DNA of 64,000 nucleotides. It comes from Podaxis mareebaensis (Eukaryota > Basidiomycota > Agaricomycetes > Agaricales > Agaricaceae). How positions within the stretch are numbered: the first letter of the stretch is position 1; every line of letters begins with the position of its first letter. The translations under genes and the position numbers were made by a program. Positions 1 through 12,198 of the stretch are shown one piece after another. The stretch lies in contig JAEUWP010000136.1 in the NCBI GenBank assembly GCA_018524725.1, forward strand, positions 49,260-113,259. Reading direction: 5' to 3'. The notes under the pieces were generated by a model that saw nothing but the letters and a program-made list of their open reading frames with translations, was not told where the DNA came from and ran no database searches.

Positions 1-192
1 ATAGGCAACTTCTTTGCATGCTTGTGGATCTGTAAACCTCATTTCCATCTCTCCGATTGGGGGGCCAGACATATCGCAACCTTTGCTTCCAATCGGAGGC
101 ATGAAACATACGAAAAGCAGTACTAAATTCCAGAAAATTCAAATACACAGAAGACCATCAAAACTAAGCTATCAAAAGTATAACACAAAATA

Positions 193-2498
193 CTAGGAGG
201 TTACGGGATCCTTTTGGAAGACCCAACGCGAAACACCGTCTTCCTGTAGAGCGTAAACACGCCTTAGTGTATACCCTCTGTTCTTGGGCAGCCAGGTACC
301 CCAAATATACCAGTATGCGATACCGACAATTGACACTGCAAAAGCAGCGACAGAGTGAGACTAGATATTTATTGGTTAGTGCTTCACCATCAGAATGAAG
401 CCGGGGTCCTCACCCAATACGGCAGCCTCTCATACGTTCTAGATCCTGGTGCCGGTGGCATAAATGGAACGACGATAAGGAAGAGGTTGGAGATGAAGAA
501 CAGTATCACCACTATTTTGGATGTCCTAAATGGAGGATCCCATTTCCATGCCGCTTGATATGACCGGGTATGCAAGAGTAACAACCCGAGTGCGACAAGA
601 GTGTTAATGAGGGTCAAGCAGTACGATGATACTACCGGAGCAGGACTTCATTAGCCTTCGATGAGCAAATATTCGGCTACTTACGGCTGATCAAGAAAAA
701 GTATGCATCGCCCGGTGGCACGGCCAGTAGGAAGGTTGTAGAGACCGTATATTGCAAAAATAGGCCAGGGAGTGGTGCATTAAACGGCTTGTTGCTTGCA
801 AAGAACGAAGCGTATGGAAGTATTCCCTCTCTTCCTAGTTCCTGAATAACTATGATACAAATGTGAGTGCATTCATTGGCGGACTCGAAGCTCGTATCAC
901 CTCTTCCTTGAGAGAATTGCCCAGCAAGGAGATTGCCCAAGGTAGACAAGGAAATGAATGCGCTCAAGGCCTAGACATCGATGTTAGATTTCAATTTATG
1001 GGATCACTTTGAACTCACCCTTTCTGTCGTGGGTCCATAGAGATTACGGAAATATAGGGCCCTAAGTGAGTCTGTTCAAGTATATATAACGCAAAATGTG
1101 ACAAAGCGCATACGCGATAATCCTCCGACTGCTCAGTACATCGTTCTTCGATACGACGGCGAAGTACGCTATATTTATCAGTATGTATACAGCACTTACA
1201 CCAAACATGGCGATCGGGGCTGCGCGTTTAATTGTCCGCACAGGGTCCTTTATCTCAGAGAGCGCGTAATTGGCGTTGGAGTAACCAATGAACGACCTGG
1301 AAACGGGGTACATTGGAACCCTGTCCAGCAAAAAAATTGATCATCTTACCATATGACACCATACAAACCAGCCACAAAAGCATTTGCGCCGGTACCCGAA
1401 CCCTCCCAGAACTTATCCCATTCATAGTTTTGCGGTTTCTCGTAATCGTCACGCACTTGAAACCCGGGCACGCCCAAGAGCGAGAGGATGCCAGAACCAG
1501 CAATTGCGGTGAGGACGAGGAGTTTGAATAGCCCCAAAGTATTCTGTATCCGTAAGCCCCATCTAAGAGCTGTTCCGTGGATGAAGCAAATGAATGTCAA
1601 GCAAGCGAATGCGACCAGACGAGTATTAAACCATGTTGGATTGATCGCTGCCGCATGTAAAAGATCTGATGAATGGAATAATCAATGAGCGCGGCGGTTG
1701 GGATCATTCGACCAAGGGTTAGGTTCGTACATTCACTGAAAACAACACTATTGGCAGTTGCCGTTCCCTGTTACAGACGAAAGAAGTGGTGTGGGTTATA
1801 TGAGCGACTATCTGGGCTTCGAAAGGTACCGTGATCATGGCATAAACGCTGAAGACACATGTAACCAGGAACTTCGGACGCCGGTAAATGAATTCGAGAT
1901 AATTTTTCTCTCCTCCACTTCTTGGAAGGCCCTGTGTTGAAGCACAAGTTGATGTCAACTGTTAAGCCGGTATTGTCAAGAAAACGCCACTTACTGTGCC
2001 GAGTTCGATATACACCGCGGTTCCCATAGCCGCTATCAGGGAACCTACGACCCACATTATGAGTGTAACTCCGACGCTGCCTGCAGAGCGCAAGATATTG
2101 CTTGGAGTGGCATATATCCTATTATTGTCTGATGTTTAGCACGGTATGTACTGAAAGAAAAATACACCTACCCTGTTCCTATTACCCTGTTGAAGATCAA
2201 GAACCCGGCGCTTAAAACACCTAAAATAATAGATTCAACGACATCAAGCACGTCCGAGAACACCCAACAAACCAAGTTGACGCCTATGGCGCGGAACATT
2301 ATCAAACGACTCTCCGCTCTGAAGTCTCTAACAACAGGTTGCCAGCAAAACAAGGGTGGACGTTTGGACGTGGCATATGACGTAGGACAATAGAGCACAT
2401 ACACGTCGTTCTAGAGTATCAGTCGAGCTGGAGCCATATTCAGGGTGAGCATTCAATAATGGATCATGGTCTGTGTGGTGAGTATTTTGATCGGCCAT
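193..2498 (-). CDS. MUP1-type amino acid permease, multi-exon
   Basis: Predicted plasma-membrane permease of the amino acid/polyamine/organocation superfamily, closest in pattern to the fungal MUP1 high-affinity methionine permease branch (family knowledge). The start is the Met at 2498, beginning MADQNTHHTDHDPLLN, a hydrophilic cytosolic head. The exons then read GTGIYATPSN (unwound first helix, split by an intron near 2120-2170), YIELGT then KNYLEFIYRRPKFL, a GTGANAF segment, SNANYALSEIKDPVRTIKRA (about 1300-1240, a branch signature), VIQELGREGILPY (about 840) and SNKPFNAPLPGL. The tail ends LQEDGVSRWVFQKDPVTS before TAG at 193-195. About eight introns of 45-70 nt have GT/AG ends. No frame break was found, so the gene looks intact. 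The substrate is inferred from the family only; other neutral amino acids are possible. Confidence 0.85.
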
Positions 2499-2806
2499 GG
2501 TCGTGGAAACAATGCCTGGACGCTGTGCAGATCCAGTTAAAAGTCGACACCAAGAGCCGAGATGCACGTGTCAGTTCCGATATCGCGAGAGACCGTGAGT
2601 AACAGCTGAGCGCTGAACGACCGCCCCGAACGGGCCGGGCTATGATATATATATAGGAGACATGATCCATGAGAGACGAACTTTGAAAACCAGCCATCGC
2701 GGCCCTGTTAGGACATGGTAGTCGCGATGCATTGGGCATGATCAGCCTTGGAGAAAGCGTTCCTATTAGCTCTATAATAGACGATCGACTGTTGTACACA
2801 ATATAT

Positions 2807-3510
2807 TTACATAAAAATCCTATGTTGATTATCCAGCGACTTTTGACAATCCTTCAACGAAGCTGCTGACATTAGAGAACCACCACAATCCCGGATGACA
2901 ATGTTCCTGGAAGGTGACCCGCTCCCGGACCCGACTTTCTCGATCTCACGTACTACATCCACTCCCTCAAGAACTTCACCTGATATCCTGTTCAGAGCCC
3001 AATCAGCTTCCCAGCGAATGAGAACTACGTACCAAAGACGACGTGGGCGCCGTCAAGCCAGCTGGTAGCAACGGTCGTGATGAAGAACTGAGAACCGTTG
3101 GTATTCTTTGCAGCATTAGCCATGGAAAGAATGCCAGGCTTGTCGTGCTTAAGCCGGAAGTTCTCGTCTATAATTTACCTGAATTCAACAAAACCAAAAC
3201 GCATATTACCTCGAGGTAGTACAGACCTTCAAACTTCTCTCCGTAAATGGATTTACCACCAGTGCCATTGCCCTTGTGAAGTCACCACCTTGGAGCATAA
3301 ATCATGCAGACTGCCCTTGTGTCCGAAACCGTTTTGGCCAGTAGCCAACTCACGGAAGTTCCTAGCGGTCTTGGGAATAATGTTGCCCAACGGCTTAAAA
3401 ACGATGCGGCCGAGCGGTCGACCATCGGAAGTGATATCGAACTATCCATCCCCAGCTCGAGTCAGCAATGTAGATTTGCATTAGAACGAACGTACAAACA
3501 CGTTTGCCAT
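2807..3510 (-). pseudogene. Decayed cyclophilin (peptidyl-prolyl isomerase) copy
   Basis: A second cyclophilin lies about 460 bp downstream of the intact copy at 3973-4626, on the same strand. It keeps the start (MANVF), the block [20 protein letters not shown], the exon [28 protein letters not shown] and the introns at the same three places with good GT/AG ends. It has lost about 16 nt near 3297-3312, removing most of the SFHRIIPGF stretch that holds the catalytic Arg and leaving TGA in the expected frame. A 1-nt loss near 3271-3275 lies inside the GNGTGG codons. The two losses do not restore the frame. The last exon also runs past the usual end into an unrelated tail. The retained splice sites suggest loss of function is fairly recent. 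A sequencing error could explain the 1-nt gap but not the 16-nt one. Confidence 0.75.
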
Positions 3511-3972
3511 TTATGGGAGATATAGATGGCAAGCTTTGACGAGTTGTTCCATTTATATCATATATCAGATAACGTAGTCACGTTTGTTGAATATGGTCAA
3601 ATCCGACGATTGGTTCGGTAAATATTCCTGCAAAAGTTGCACTTAAGGGGTTGCGCAAAAACTCCACAGGTGCCAGATTTGTCATCTTGATCGATGATAG
3701 AGAGATTCTACGTATAGCAGGAACTGCATGGTCGGGCCTCATTTGGGGGTCTTGCGTTCTCACATACCCCGAAGATAACACACTGGGTGCAGAGGTAAAG
3801 CTTGACGCTCTTGGACTGATCGTCTAACTAATCCCGCAGGGCCCCACGAACGTTTGATAGATTGATCAACCAAGTTGAAGGTTGAGCATACTAGACAAGG
3901 CGACGAAACACTACTCCGCAAGTTTCAATATACTTAGTCATAACCATACGAGCTACATACAATCGTCTGCTC
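3511..3972. other. Intergenic, between cyclophilin copies
   Basis: This 460-base gap holds the promoter of the decayed copy and the 3' region of the intact one. A minus-strand open frame at 3578-3781 has no recognisable motif. I see nothing else. Confidence 0.5.
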
Positions 3973-4626
3973 TTAAACAGTGCCGGACTTGGCGATGGTG
4001 ACCTTCGCAGAGGGCTTGCCAGATTGCGAACCAAGGGTCTCGACTTTCTTGACAACATCCATGCCTTCGACAACCTCACCTGCAGATTCCGAATAAGCTC
4101 AGGAAGGACAGATTGCAAGGATTGTAATCGTACCGAAAACAACATGAGCGCCATCAAGCCAGCTGGTAACAACGGTTGTAATGAAGAATTGGGAGCCGTT
4201 GGTGTTCTTGCCAGCATTGGCCATGGAAAGGATGCCGGGCTTAGTGTGCTTAAGTTGGAAGTTCTCATCTGTGATGATCAGAAATGAGAGACTTGAGTGG
4301 TGCCTGTATGCCTGCGAAGACCAACCTTCGAATTTCTCCCCATAGATGGATTTGCCACCAGTGCCATTTCCCCTGGTGAAATCGCCGCCTTGAAGCATGA
4401 ATCCCGGAATTATACGATGGAAAGAGGATCCCTCGTAGCCAAAACCGTTTTGTCCGGTCGCAAGCTCACGGAAGTTTCTAGCGGTTTTAGGAACGACATT
4501 ATCAAAGAGCTTGAAGACGATGCGGCCAGCGGGCTGATTGTTAATCGCGATATCGAACTACAACCGGATAGTCAGGGATGCAAGGCCAGGACAGATGAGA
4601 AAGGGACCTACGAAAACGTTAGACAT
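3973..4626 (-). CDS. Cyclophilin A-type peptidyl-prolyl cis-trans isomerase
   Basis: Cytosolic cyclophilin of about 160 residues that isomerises Xaa-Pro bonds and is the family target of cyclosporin A. Four exons are visible: MSNVF, an intron of about 50 nt, then [55 protein letters not shown] (catalytic Arg in FHRIIPGFM), KSIYGEKFE, intron, [38 protein letters not shown], intron, and [20 protein letters not shown], ending SGTV and TAA. The catalytic and ligand-pocket residues of the family (Arg in FHRIIPG, Phe in QFFITT, Trp in SWLDG, His in LDGAHVVFG) are present. There is no signal peptide or targeting extension. The length matches single-domain cyclophilins, and the upstream tandem copy is broken, so this is the working gene. 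Confidence 0.93.
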
Positions 4627-5067
4627 GGCGGGATATAGAGACGGAATGACGATGGACGATAGATATAAAGTGCTTTTTCAGGTCTACATAGGAGGCTCGG
4701 CGATTACCGATACATATCAGGTGATGGATCGGATAAGATCATGATTATCTCATCAAAGCACATGGTGCCTCTCCGCCATGGGAAGGTAGTGAGCACAACG
4801 ATTGCATCAGCCTGTTTGTTAGCGGAGCAGCCGAGGTCGTCGTGGGCTTGTACTTTCGTCCTTTCGTCTTCTCAGTGCCACCCCAATGATATCATCGGAA
4901 CCCCGATTGCTAATTAGTACGTGGAGCGCTTCCTTGGAAGGATGTCAGCCTGTGTGAATTCCATCGAGAAGAAGGGTGCAAATTAAACTTAGCTCGGCGA
5001 GTTGTATGGGAGAGTGTATGGGGGATCACCTGAACAAGGTCTTTGATTCACATCGGTCTTCAGCGCT

Positions 5068-5289
5068 TCAGCGTTCGAGGCAGCTCGGGGCGCCAAGTGG
5101 GCTCCCGATCCATAACCGAATCAACGGCAAACCCGCAAAAGCTAGTAGGATCGCTTGTCTCGGAGAATTATAAAAGGGCTTGTTGATGATCAATGTGCTG
5201 ACAATGAAAGTATAGTACAGGATGGGTAAAGTCGACAAGAGAACTACGGGGCCGATCAGTAACCACGGGTGAATCAAGTAAGAGGACAC
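5068..5289 (-). CDS. Possible small membrane protein, unrecognised
   Basis: A 73-codon open frame begins with a very hydrophobic stretch (LIHPWLLIGPVVLLSTLPIL, then ILYYTFIVSTLI) and has a second hydrophobic segment (AILLAFAGLPLIRLWI), giving two possible membrane helices. It starts 35 bases past the stop of the DUF7330 gene on the same strand. I see no convincing downstream exon towards 4650, where the frames are full of stops. It may be the 5' exon of a decayed gene or a chance frame. I do not recognise it. Confidence 0.25.
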   Translation of the reverse strand: MSSYLIHPWLLIGPVVLLSTLPILYYTFIVSTLIINKPFYNSPRQAILLAFAGLPLIRLWIGSPLGAPSCLER

Positions 5290-5323
5290 AAGAACTCACA
5301 CCAGAAATAAATAAATACCAAAA

Positions 5324-6210
5324 TCAGAACCCAAAGACTCGGTTCAACAGACTTGGTCTAGCGCGGACTACGGAGCCTGGGGCATCATCTTCATACTGAA
5401 TCTTCACTCCACCATGTTTTGCCTCGATAATAATCTCATCCCCGAACCAGTCTTTGCGTGAATCCGCCCATCTCGAGAAGTCGCCTACGAAACAGTGCCG
5501 CACATGGTTTGCCTCTCCAAACGTCGTCAGATGCTGATTAATTCCGTCCGAGAACTTCACAGAGCCGTGACGAAGGGATATCATAATTGGACCTTGAAAT
5601 GAACGAGGCAGCCGTAGCGCAATGTTGCCGTTGGCCGAGTGGGCAATTAGCTGAAAGGGATGTCGAGGCTCCTGGCCGTGCTGCATTCAATACATGGTAA
5701 GACCCCACAAGTGACCAGTCAGAAAGTAATGACGTACTATTCGTGCTGAAATACCGCCATGGGTCGAGCGCATGAACATACGGACCTTGCACTTTTCATT
5801 CCCGAAGCTTGGCACAATGTTGATGCCGGCGTAAATCGAACCATGCGTCGACTCAAGCCTCAGGTGTTTTCTGGCATCGGGTGTTTCTCCTGGCGAGAGG
5901 GGTGGCAGCAGGAATGCCGGCACATATAGTGTCGGGTCTATTGTAATGTTTTCGCGAAGTGTATCGTGCAACCGAGTCACAGAAACAAAATTTGTGGGAT
6001 TGCCACTTGCTTGCGGCAACGATCGACTCGAGGAGGTGGCCTCTTGGAGAGAGGCGTAAGTCGGTGGAGGTTCTTGCTATATAATCAAACGGCTCGTCGG
6101 TCTATACAAGTGCATTTCGGAGAGACACACGCGGCACTCACATGGGCTTGCTCTTCCGCCAACCGTCGCGCTTCAACTGCTTCAATCTGTTTGTCGTCAA
6201 GAAGGATCAT
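5324..6210 (-). CDS. DUF7330 domain protein
   Basis: Three exons encode a protein of about 255 residues of the DUF7330 type, common in multiple copies in Agaricomycetes; function unknown. It starts MILLDDKQIEAVEARRLAEE at 6210. The first intron follows EQAH and the next exon reads QEPPPTYASLQEA, a PPxY-containing linker. The domain begins RLHDTLRENITIDPTLYVP, then LRLESTHGSIYAGINI and MRSTHGGISARI. A second intron of about 55 nt ends at AATGCAG, and the last exon has SANGNIALRLPRSFQGPIMI, HGSVKFSDG and IIEAKHGGVKIQYED. The repeated HGxI/V turns are the expected beta-rich repeats. The PPxY motif could bind WW domains such as those of Nedd4-type ubiquitin ligases; that is inference. No signal peptide or membrane helix is visible. 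Confidence 0.8.
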
Positions 6211-6598
6211 TATAAGTACTGAGTGTTGAGGCTCCTCCGGCTGCTATTCATAACAGTCGACTAGAATGCTCACGCGAAGTAGGAGTCCGATAGAATGTAG
6301 TGGGTGGAAGTCAAGAACGACGTGTGTTCCCATCACGACACCATCCAGTGACTGGACAGCCTCAAAGTCGTGACCACTTTTTCAAGCGCCCATATCATTC
6401 CCGCCATTCCATCGCTGTTCCTTTCAATGATCCACGTTCCAGAAAAATCAGTTTCATGTATGACTCTCGCAATCTGAAACGGCGCCTTCGAACAAAAGTG
6501 CAAACTCGGAGGAGATCCATCTTTGAATAGGCAAGCCATCATTTATATTGTCATATAATATACAGGGGTGGGGGTATTCGGCACGGATTTTATCTTCC
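6211..6598. other. Intergenic, nothing recognised
   Basis: Upstream region of the DUF7330 gene and downstream of the dioxygenase gene. Minus-strand open frames reach 70-77 codons here, but they overlap the dioxygenase 3' end or show no motif. Confidence 0.5.
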
Positions 6599-8067
6599 TC
6601 AAACCTTAGCCCACGTGGAGCTGAGCTTTTTTCTCGCCTCTGCTCCTTCCTGAGGAGTAGCCAAAACGAAATCAAAATGCAGAGCATGATGAGGCTTGGC
6701 CTGAGGGAATCCGCGGGCCTTTGTCATCTCAACATCCTCAACGTATTCCAAGTCCTAGCCAATTATCAGATGAAATGCGTGAGATAGCATGAGATAGATG
6801 ATCTTACCACAGCAAGGGATGACTTGACACCGAAGACGGCATCGCTACCAAGGAATTTGTCGCCCTTCAGGTACAGCGCGGTTGTCAACGTTTCGAACCC
6901 TTCAGCCTAAAAATACATAAATCATCGTGGTCAGGAGCTGATTCATAGATTGTTGCTGTAATGACATGTACTTTGATCATTGCATGAAGATGTGCAGGCC
7001 GGTAAATATGGCGGTTCAAGTGTTGGATCATTTTCCCGACAGGACCATCACCAGGGATGGGATACGCGACCGGCCTAATTAAAAACATGCTTAGAGAACT
7101 AGAGCACGTCAGACATTGCAGAGGGTATGAAACGTACACCACAGCCCGGTAAGAATAAGTACCATCCGCTTTGACGTGAATCCTACCTCGACACTCAGGT
7201 CCATCGCGGTTGGGGTACTCGGGGAGACAGTGAGTCCGAAAGTTTGATTGGACAAACAATGTTGCTTACTTGATTATCATACAAACCATGGCCGTCCGTC
7301 TCCCATGTTTCGATAATGGCTCCAGGGATAGGATTACCCTTGGTGTCGATAACCTTTCCATAAACATACAAATAGTCACCCTTGCCCTCGGAGGCAATAG
7401 AGCCTCCAGACTCGACTAGGAAACTTTGTCAGAAAATGCTTCTGAAAAAGGACTACCAAGGGCAATACCGTCATGAGCGTCTTCCGTGAAGAAAGGTCCA
7501 AGAACGGTTGCTTCGGTAGCCCCCGGAGGTTTCGCATTGTTAATGATGTCGACGAGGGTGGAGATGCCCAGAGTGTCGGAAAGGAGGATAAATTCTGGGC
7601 ACATGTTCAATAACGTGTTCTGGAAGGATGATCTGTTCGCCTCACCCTGGCGTAAATCGCTGCATTTCTTTCCGGTCTCGGTCAGGAAGTTGATGGCGGT
7701 CCTGATAGAACGATCAGCTTGATAAGGCCAAAGAGGAGTAGGTCAGCGTACATCCACTCCTCGGTGGTAAGGTTGGTCTCCCTCACGAAATCGTGAATGT
7801 GTTGAACCTTAACAATGTTTAATCATCTTCTGCAGATCACCCAGCATTACCTAGCTTACCAATGATTTAAAAATGAACCTCGTTCTCTCGTTGGGACCTG
7901 TTATCAACACATCAAGCTGGAAACAGGAAGAGACCTTGTTCAAGGTACGCACAGGCAGAGTTAATTAGGTGAACATTTTCTGTAATAGTCGATGCAGTCA
8001 TGTTCATCACATTGGGAAGCTTGGACGTGTCAATGTTAATGTTGGACTGAGCGTTGGACTGAGCCAT
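6599..8067 (-). CDS. Intradiol ring-cleavage dioxygenase (hydroxyquinol/catechol type)
   Basis: Cytosolic non-haem Fe(III) enzyme that opens catechol or hydroxyquinol between the two hydroxyls, feeding the oxoadipate route for lignin-derived aromatics. It starts MAQSNAQSNINIDTSKLP at 8067. The N-terminal helical dimerisation domain reads RTRFIFKSLVQHIHDFVRET, FILLSDTLGISTLVDIINN and PPGATEATVLGPFFTEDA. The catalytic part reads GGSIASEGKGDYLYVYGKVI, PIPGAIIETWETDGHGLYDN, CRGRIHVKADGTYSYRAVV, VAYPIPGDGPVGK and RPAHLHAMI. The Tyr of GLYD, the Tyr of AYPIP and the two His of PAHLH are the expected iron ligands. The last exon ends KKLSSTWAKV and TGA. About seven short introns; no break seen. Hydroxyquinol 1,2-dioxygenase is my preferred guess, but substrate cannot be fixed from motifs. 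Confidence 0.88.
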
Positions 8068-9166
8068 GATGAGGGTGAGGATTGTGGGGGGACAGACCTC
8101 GGGTTGATGCAAAAGCCATTTATAACGCTCTAAGGTTCAGCGTCCTACATCTCTAGGGAAGAGTTCCTGTGTAATCCGCAATCACTTGTGTCGGCAGAAG
8201 CATTCCTGAGTGTGCGAAATGGTGACTGAAAAAGAAAAAGATTCTCAGAGCTGCACACCGGTATGCACGATTTGTCGTTTCTCGTGATCGTGAGGAAGGA
8301 GTGGTGGCTGGAAAAGGAAAATGAATAAAGATCTTCCGCTCGAAGTCGTCGACTGCTCATACAAAGATACATCAAGCTTGTAGCTTGAAGTGGGTGGTGA
8401 CGGAATCGGCTTGAAATGCCTTGTTTCTCAATTGTTTTCGGTCTTTTTCAGGAAGAAGCTAGTGTCAAATTTTGGAGAAGATGTTCCGGAGACCCAGGTA
8501 TATCTGCTCTTTGCTCTACTAGTATGCTGATACATGGGAGCAGGGGATAGGAAGCTTAATGTAGTGATGTCGCACTTACTCCTTAAGCAGTTTTGGCCGA
8601 ATCAATTCACTAAATAATACTTGCTCAATATCTTAGATTCGAAGCGTGGATAGGAACATGTGATTTTAAGTCAACAATCCTCATCTGAACTTCACAAACG
8701 TTTTAAGTCTTGATTGTATATTTATTGTCGATCCGGGCTCTATAAGAAAGGAAAGAGGTGGACAGCTTCGCTGACACTTTGCAATACAGGACTGGGGTGC
8801 GTGATCCCTGTCGAGCGCTGCACTGCCATTGTTGTCGATGACAATGTGTTCTCACGCCGCAACGCTTCCATTCTGCCCTGGTACGAAGACACTGATCGTT
8901 TGTCTCTGGGTGGACGCACAGACATTCACGCATCTTTGGGAGGTATCTGTGGAGTCGATTGCCTGTTCGTATTCAGGTAGGACTCACGAGGGAAGCTCAG
9001 AAATAGTTCGATCTGGCTCAATCGGGAACGTCACTGCAGACATAGCCTCAACCTTCCTCCGCCACTGCCCTGTACTGACGTATCCAGGTCAGTGTCTTAA
9101 CTACAAAACACCTGGGGTGTAACGATACCTCACACCTTTTCTAGCTCGTCTCCGTAGGCCAGCCGG
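8068..9166. other. Intergenic, divergent promoters
   Basis: About 1.1 kb between the minus-strand dioxygenase and plus-strand kinase A, so it must hold both promoters. Open frames of 76-97 codons at 8703-9122 have no recognisable motif and no convincing splice partners. No repeat or RNA gene seen. Confidence 0.5.
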
Positions 9167-11925
9167 TTGATGACGACGTCGACGAGCCCACACCCCGCCA
9201 AGTCATGGGAATTCAAACTTCTGCGGACCCGCATCAAAGAGCGCGTCTTATCGTCTACGCTAGTTAGAAGGTTTCAATCCATTTCAAACTGGAAAGGAAA
9301 GCAGGCTTTTGTGAATGATCTTGCGCGTGCTTCTCAGGTTTCGCTCAGCGGAGAATTTCAGGTGTGTCTCGCAAGCCAAACGAATGTACTATTTCTCATG
9401 ATGTACTACAGAGCACATTCCGCCCGCCGCCATATCTTGAGATTCCTTTACTCCCATTACACAGGCCCGTTTCACTGAACTTGGATTCTACCGACAACGA
9501 TGGGCAAGAGGCACTACCAGAGGCAGATATGACGAGACTCGTTTCGATATATGGGCACTCGCGCGTCTATGATAATTCACTTGAAGACCTCTTTGCTTCT
9601 AATGAATCGCTTCCTCCCTTTCCGGCAGACCCTGTGACGGAGATTGTTGATCTTATCCGCATGGCCGCCTCTCTACTCTATAAGGAGATGCAGCTGGTCC
9701 TCATCTCTGAGACCCAGAGTGGAAGATTCCCAACGTCGAGGGGAGATACATGGCTGCGCCTCGGTCAGTTGCATCGGCTGATCAGCTCTTGGCCGGATGG
9801 GACACTTTCTGCAACAGAAGGCATCAAATCTTTCGGACGGTCTCTGAACGATGGGACGATTCTTTGCGAGTACGTGGTCGTTTTGATCTGTACCAGTTTG
9901 ATAGTGTTGATTGCTTGGAAGATACTTCAACCATCTTTCTCCTATGCCCATCGCCTCTCCTTATTACGGACCCGACAAATCGGGCTGGGCTTTGAACTTG
10001 CAGAGATTCATTGCGACTTACGAGTCGTCTGAGTTGCCGAGCAGCCGTGAGACACTCTTGGAAGGAAATCCAACCTTCGACGACCTTGGGGTTCAGCAGT
10101 TAGCCAGTTACGCTCGGGCCATCATCGCGATTCACGAGAGATTTGGGGAAACAGCTGCATCATTGTTACAAGGTACACCTTCCCGGTCGCGCACCCCTCG
10201 CAATTCGGTCGCATCCTTCGCTTTACGACTTAGGGACTCGTCCATGGAGTCTTTAGTGGCCCGGCGGTGTAGTAGCCATCCCAATAGCCAACTTATCGAG
10301 CCGCCCCTTATCCTTGAGTCTATCGACGAGGATGATGCACTCGAAGACTCGAATTCGGAGACAGGGATCGACCCTCGTGTATTTGATTTGCCAGCACTCA
10401 AGAGTCTGTCCCACTTGGATCCTCCCACTTCTACTGAATCCACCCAACCTCCCTCTCCGAACGTCGCCTTTCAACTCCCAAAAGAAACGAGGCTCTTTTA
10501 CAAATGTCTAATGTACATCATGGAAGATGAGGAGAGGTATCGAGAAATGCTGAATACGAAAGGGCCCGATGCCCAAGGGCTTCTTGATTTTTTCCAGCAT
10601 GTATGTCGATGAACCCTTGGTGATCTAGCAGCACCAAACGCTGACGTTGATGTACAGTTACTAGATCTTCCCCAGATCACGGGTCCTTCGCGAAACAAAA
10701 TCCTGGCTGCTTTGATCAAACTTTCGACGGCTTCCGGCTTATACCCGCAATGTTTCACTCTCAAATATAGTGACCTTCAGGCTGAGAGGACCCCGGTCAC
10801 GTCTGGCCACTTCGGGGAGATCCTCCAGGGAGAAGTCGGAGAACAACGCATATGCATCAAGGTTATCAAGCTGTATCAGAAATCACATATAAACACGGCG
10901 TTGAAAGCAAGTCATCGGTTGCATCATGCTTAATGCGAATGTTTACCAAGGTAATAGGTATTTTTGAAAGAAGTGGCGATTTGGGGCCAACTGCGGCATC
11001 CGAATCTACTGCCCTTCTATGGCGTATACCACCTGGATGATCCCTATGGACGTATTTGCCTTGTATCGCCCTGGATGGAAAATGGCACTATTGTGGATTA
11101 TCTCCTCGCTCATCCCGATGTGAATCGTTTACTCTTGGTCAGTTCCAGCCTTTTCTGACGGTCTTCATTGACTAACGGAGTTCGTTAGATTCGTGACATT
11201 GCCCAAGGGCTAGAATTTCTCCATGGAAACAAAATAGTACATGGCGACCTGAAGGGGGTGCGGATCAGCAGTTATTGACCCTCGAACTATGACGCTTACC
11301 ATGATAATGGCAGGTAAATGTCTTGGTGTCGGAAGTTGGGCATGCATGTCTAGCAGATTTTGGTCTTTCGTCTCTAAGAGACATCGAGGAGATCAGATTT
11401 TCCATGCTTGAGAGCTCAGGACACCGAGGAGGCACTCCTCGGTGGGAGGCTCCTGAATTGCTGGAAGATTCGGAAGCTGTGATTCACCGGACACCAGCAA
11501 GCGACGTCTATGCCTTCGGCTGTGTTTGCTATGAGGTGAGGTCGTTATTTTGATCCTCTATCTTACATTTGAGTGACCCAACGATCTTCGCAATGCAGGT
11601 ATTTACTGGAAAGATTCCCTTTTACGAGCTCCCGAAAGACTTTATGGTCTACATTAAAGTCTTGAACGGTGAACGTCCTAATAGACCAGCGAGTGAAACC
11701 TGGCCGGTCTGTCAGTGGGGTCTGACAGACGGCATTTGGGATCTTATTACGCAGTGCTGGCGACAGTGTTCGGCTGAACGACCAAGCGCCCAAGATATTC
11801 TTGGATCGGCACATCTCAAGAACATCAGAGATACACGACCGCAAGAGCCGGATATCCTTGCGCCATCCAACTTCCGATTAGCTGTTCGGGGTTCAACATA
11901 CACACCCACCTCAACAAAACGCTGA
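9167..11925 (+). CDS. TKL-like protein kinase A with novel N-terminal region
   Basis: Predicted Ser/Thr-Tyr-type protein kinase of the expanded Agaricomycete family with HGDLK in place of HRDLK. It starts MMTTSTSPHPAKSWEFKLL; an intron follows GEFQ and the next exon begins STFRPPPYLEIPLL. The N-terminal region (about 430 residues) contains VTEIVDLIRMAASLLYKEMQ, LISSWPDGTLSATEGI and LASYARAIIAIHERFG, all shared with kinase B. The kinase domain reads CIKVIK (ATP Lys), LRHPNLLPFYGVYH, ICLVSPWMENGTIVDYL, IVHGDLKG (about 11240), VNVLV, LADFGLSS (about 11360), GGTPRWEAPEL, SDVYAFGCVCYE, GKIPFYELP and CWRQCSAERPSAQDIL. Lys, catalytic Asp and DFG Asp are all kept, so it may be active. One intron (10907-10957) appears to be GC..AG. 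Target and pathway unknown. Confidence 0.8.
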
Positions 11926-12198
11926 TTTATCGGCCAGCTGATGATACAGCGCTTTCCGCTGCGTGCTAACACTTTCACAAGTGATATTGGGCTGAACTCT
12001 TCTATATGTAGATACTATGATGGCGAGCAGTCGTACCAACTAGGCTTCGGCCAAGTCTGTTTCCAAATACTAGAATGACTTTTTGATTCCTGTGCTATGT
12101 CATGCCGAAGAACTTGGTTGACCTGTATGTCAGCTTGAGATCCTTGCTGCTGGAACATAATTTACAAAAGTGTTGCGAGCTTATTTCTTTCTCTATGT

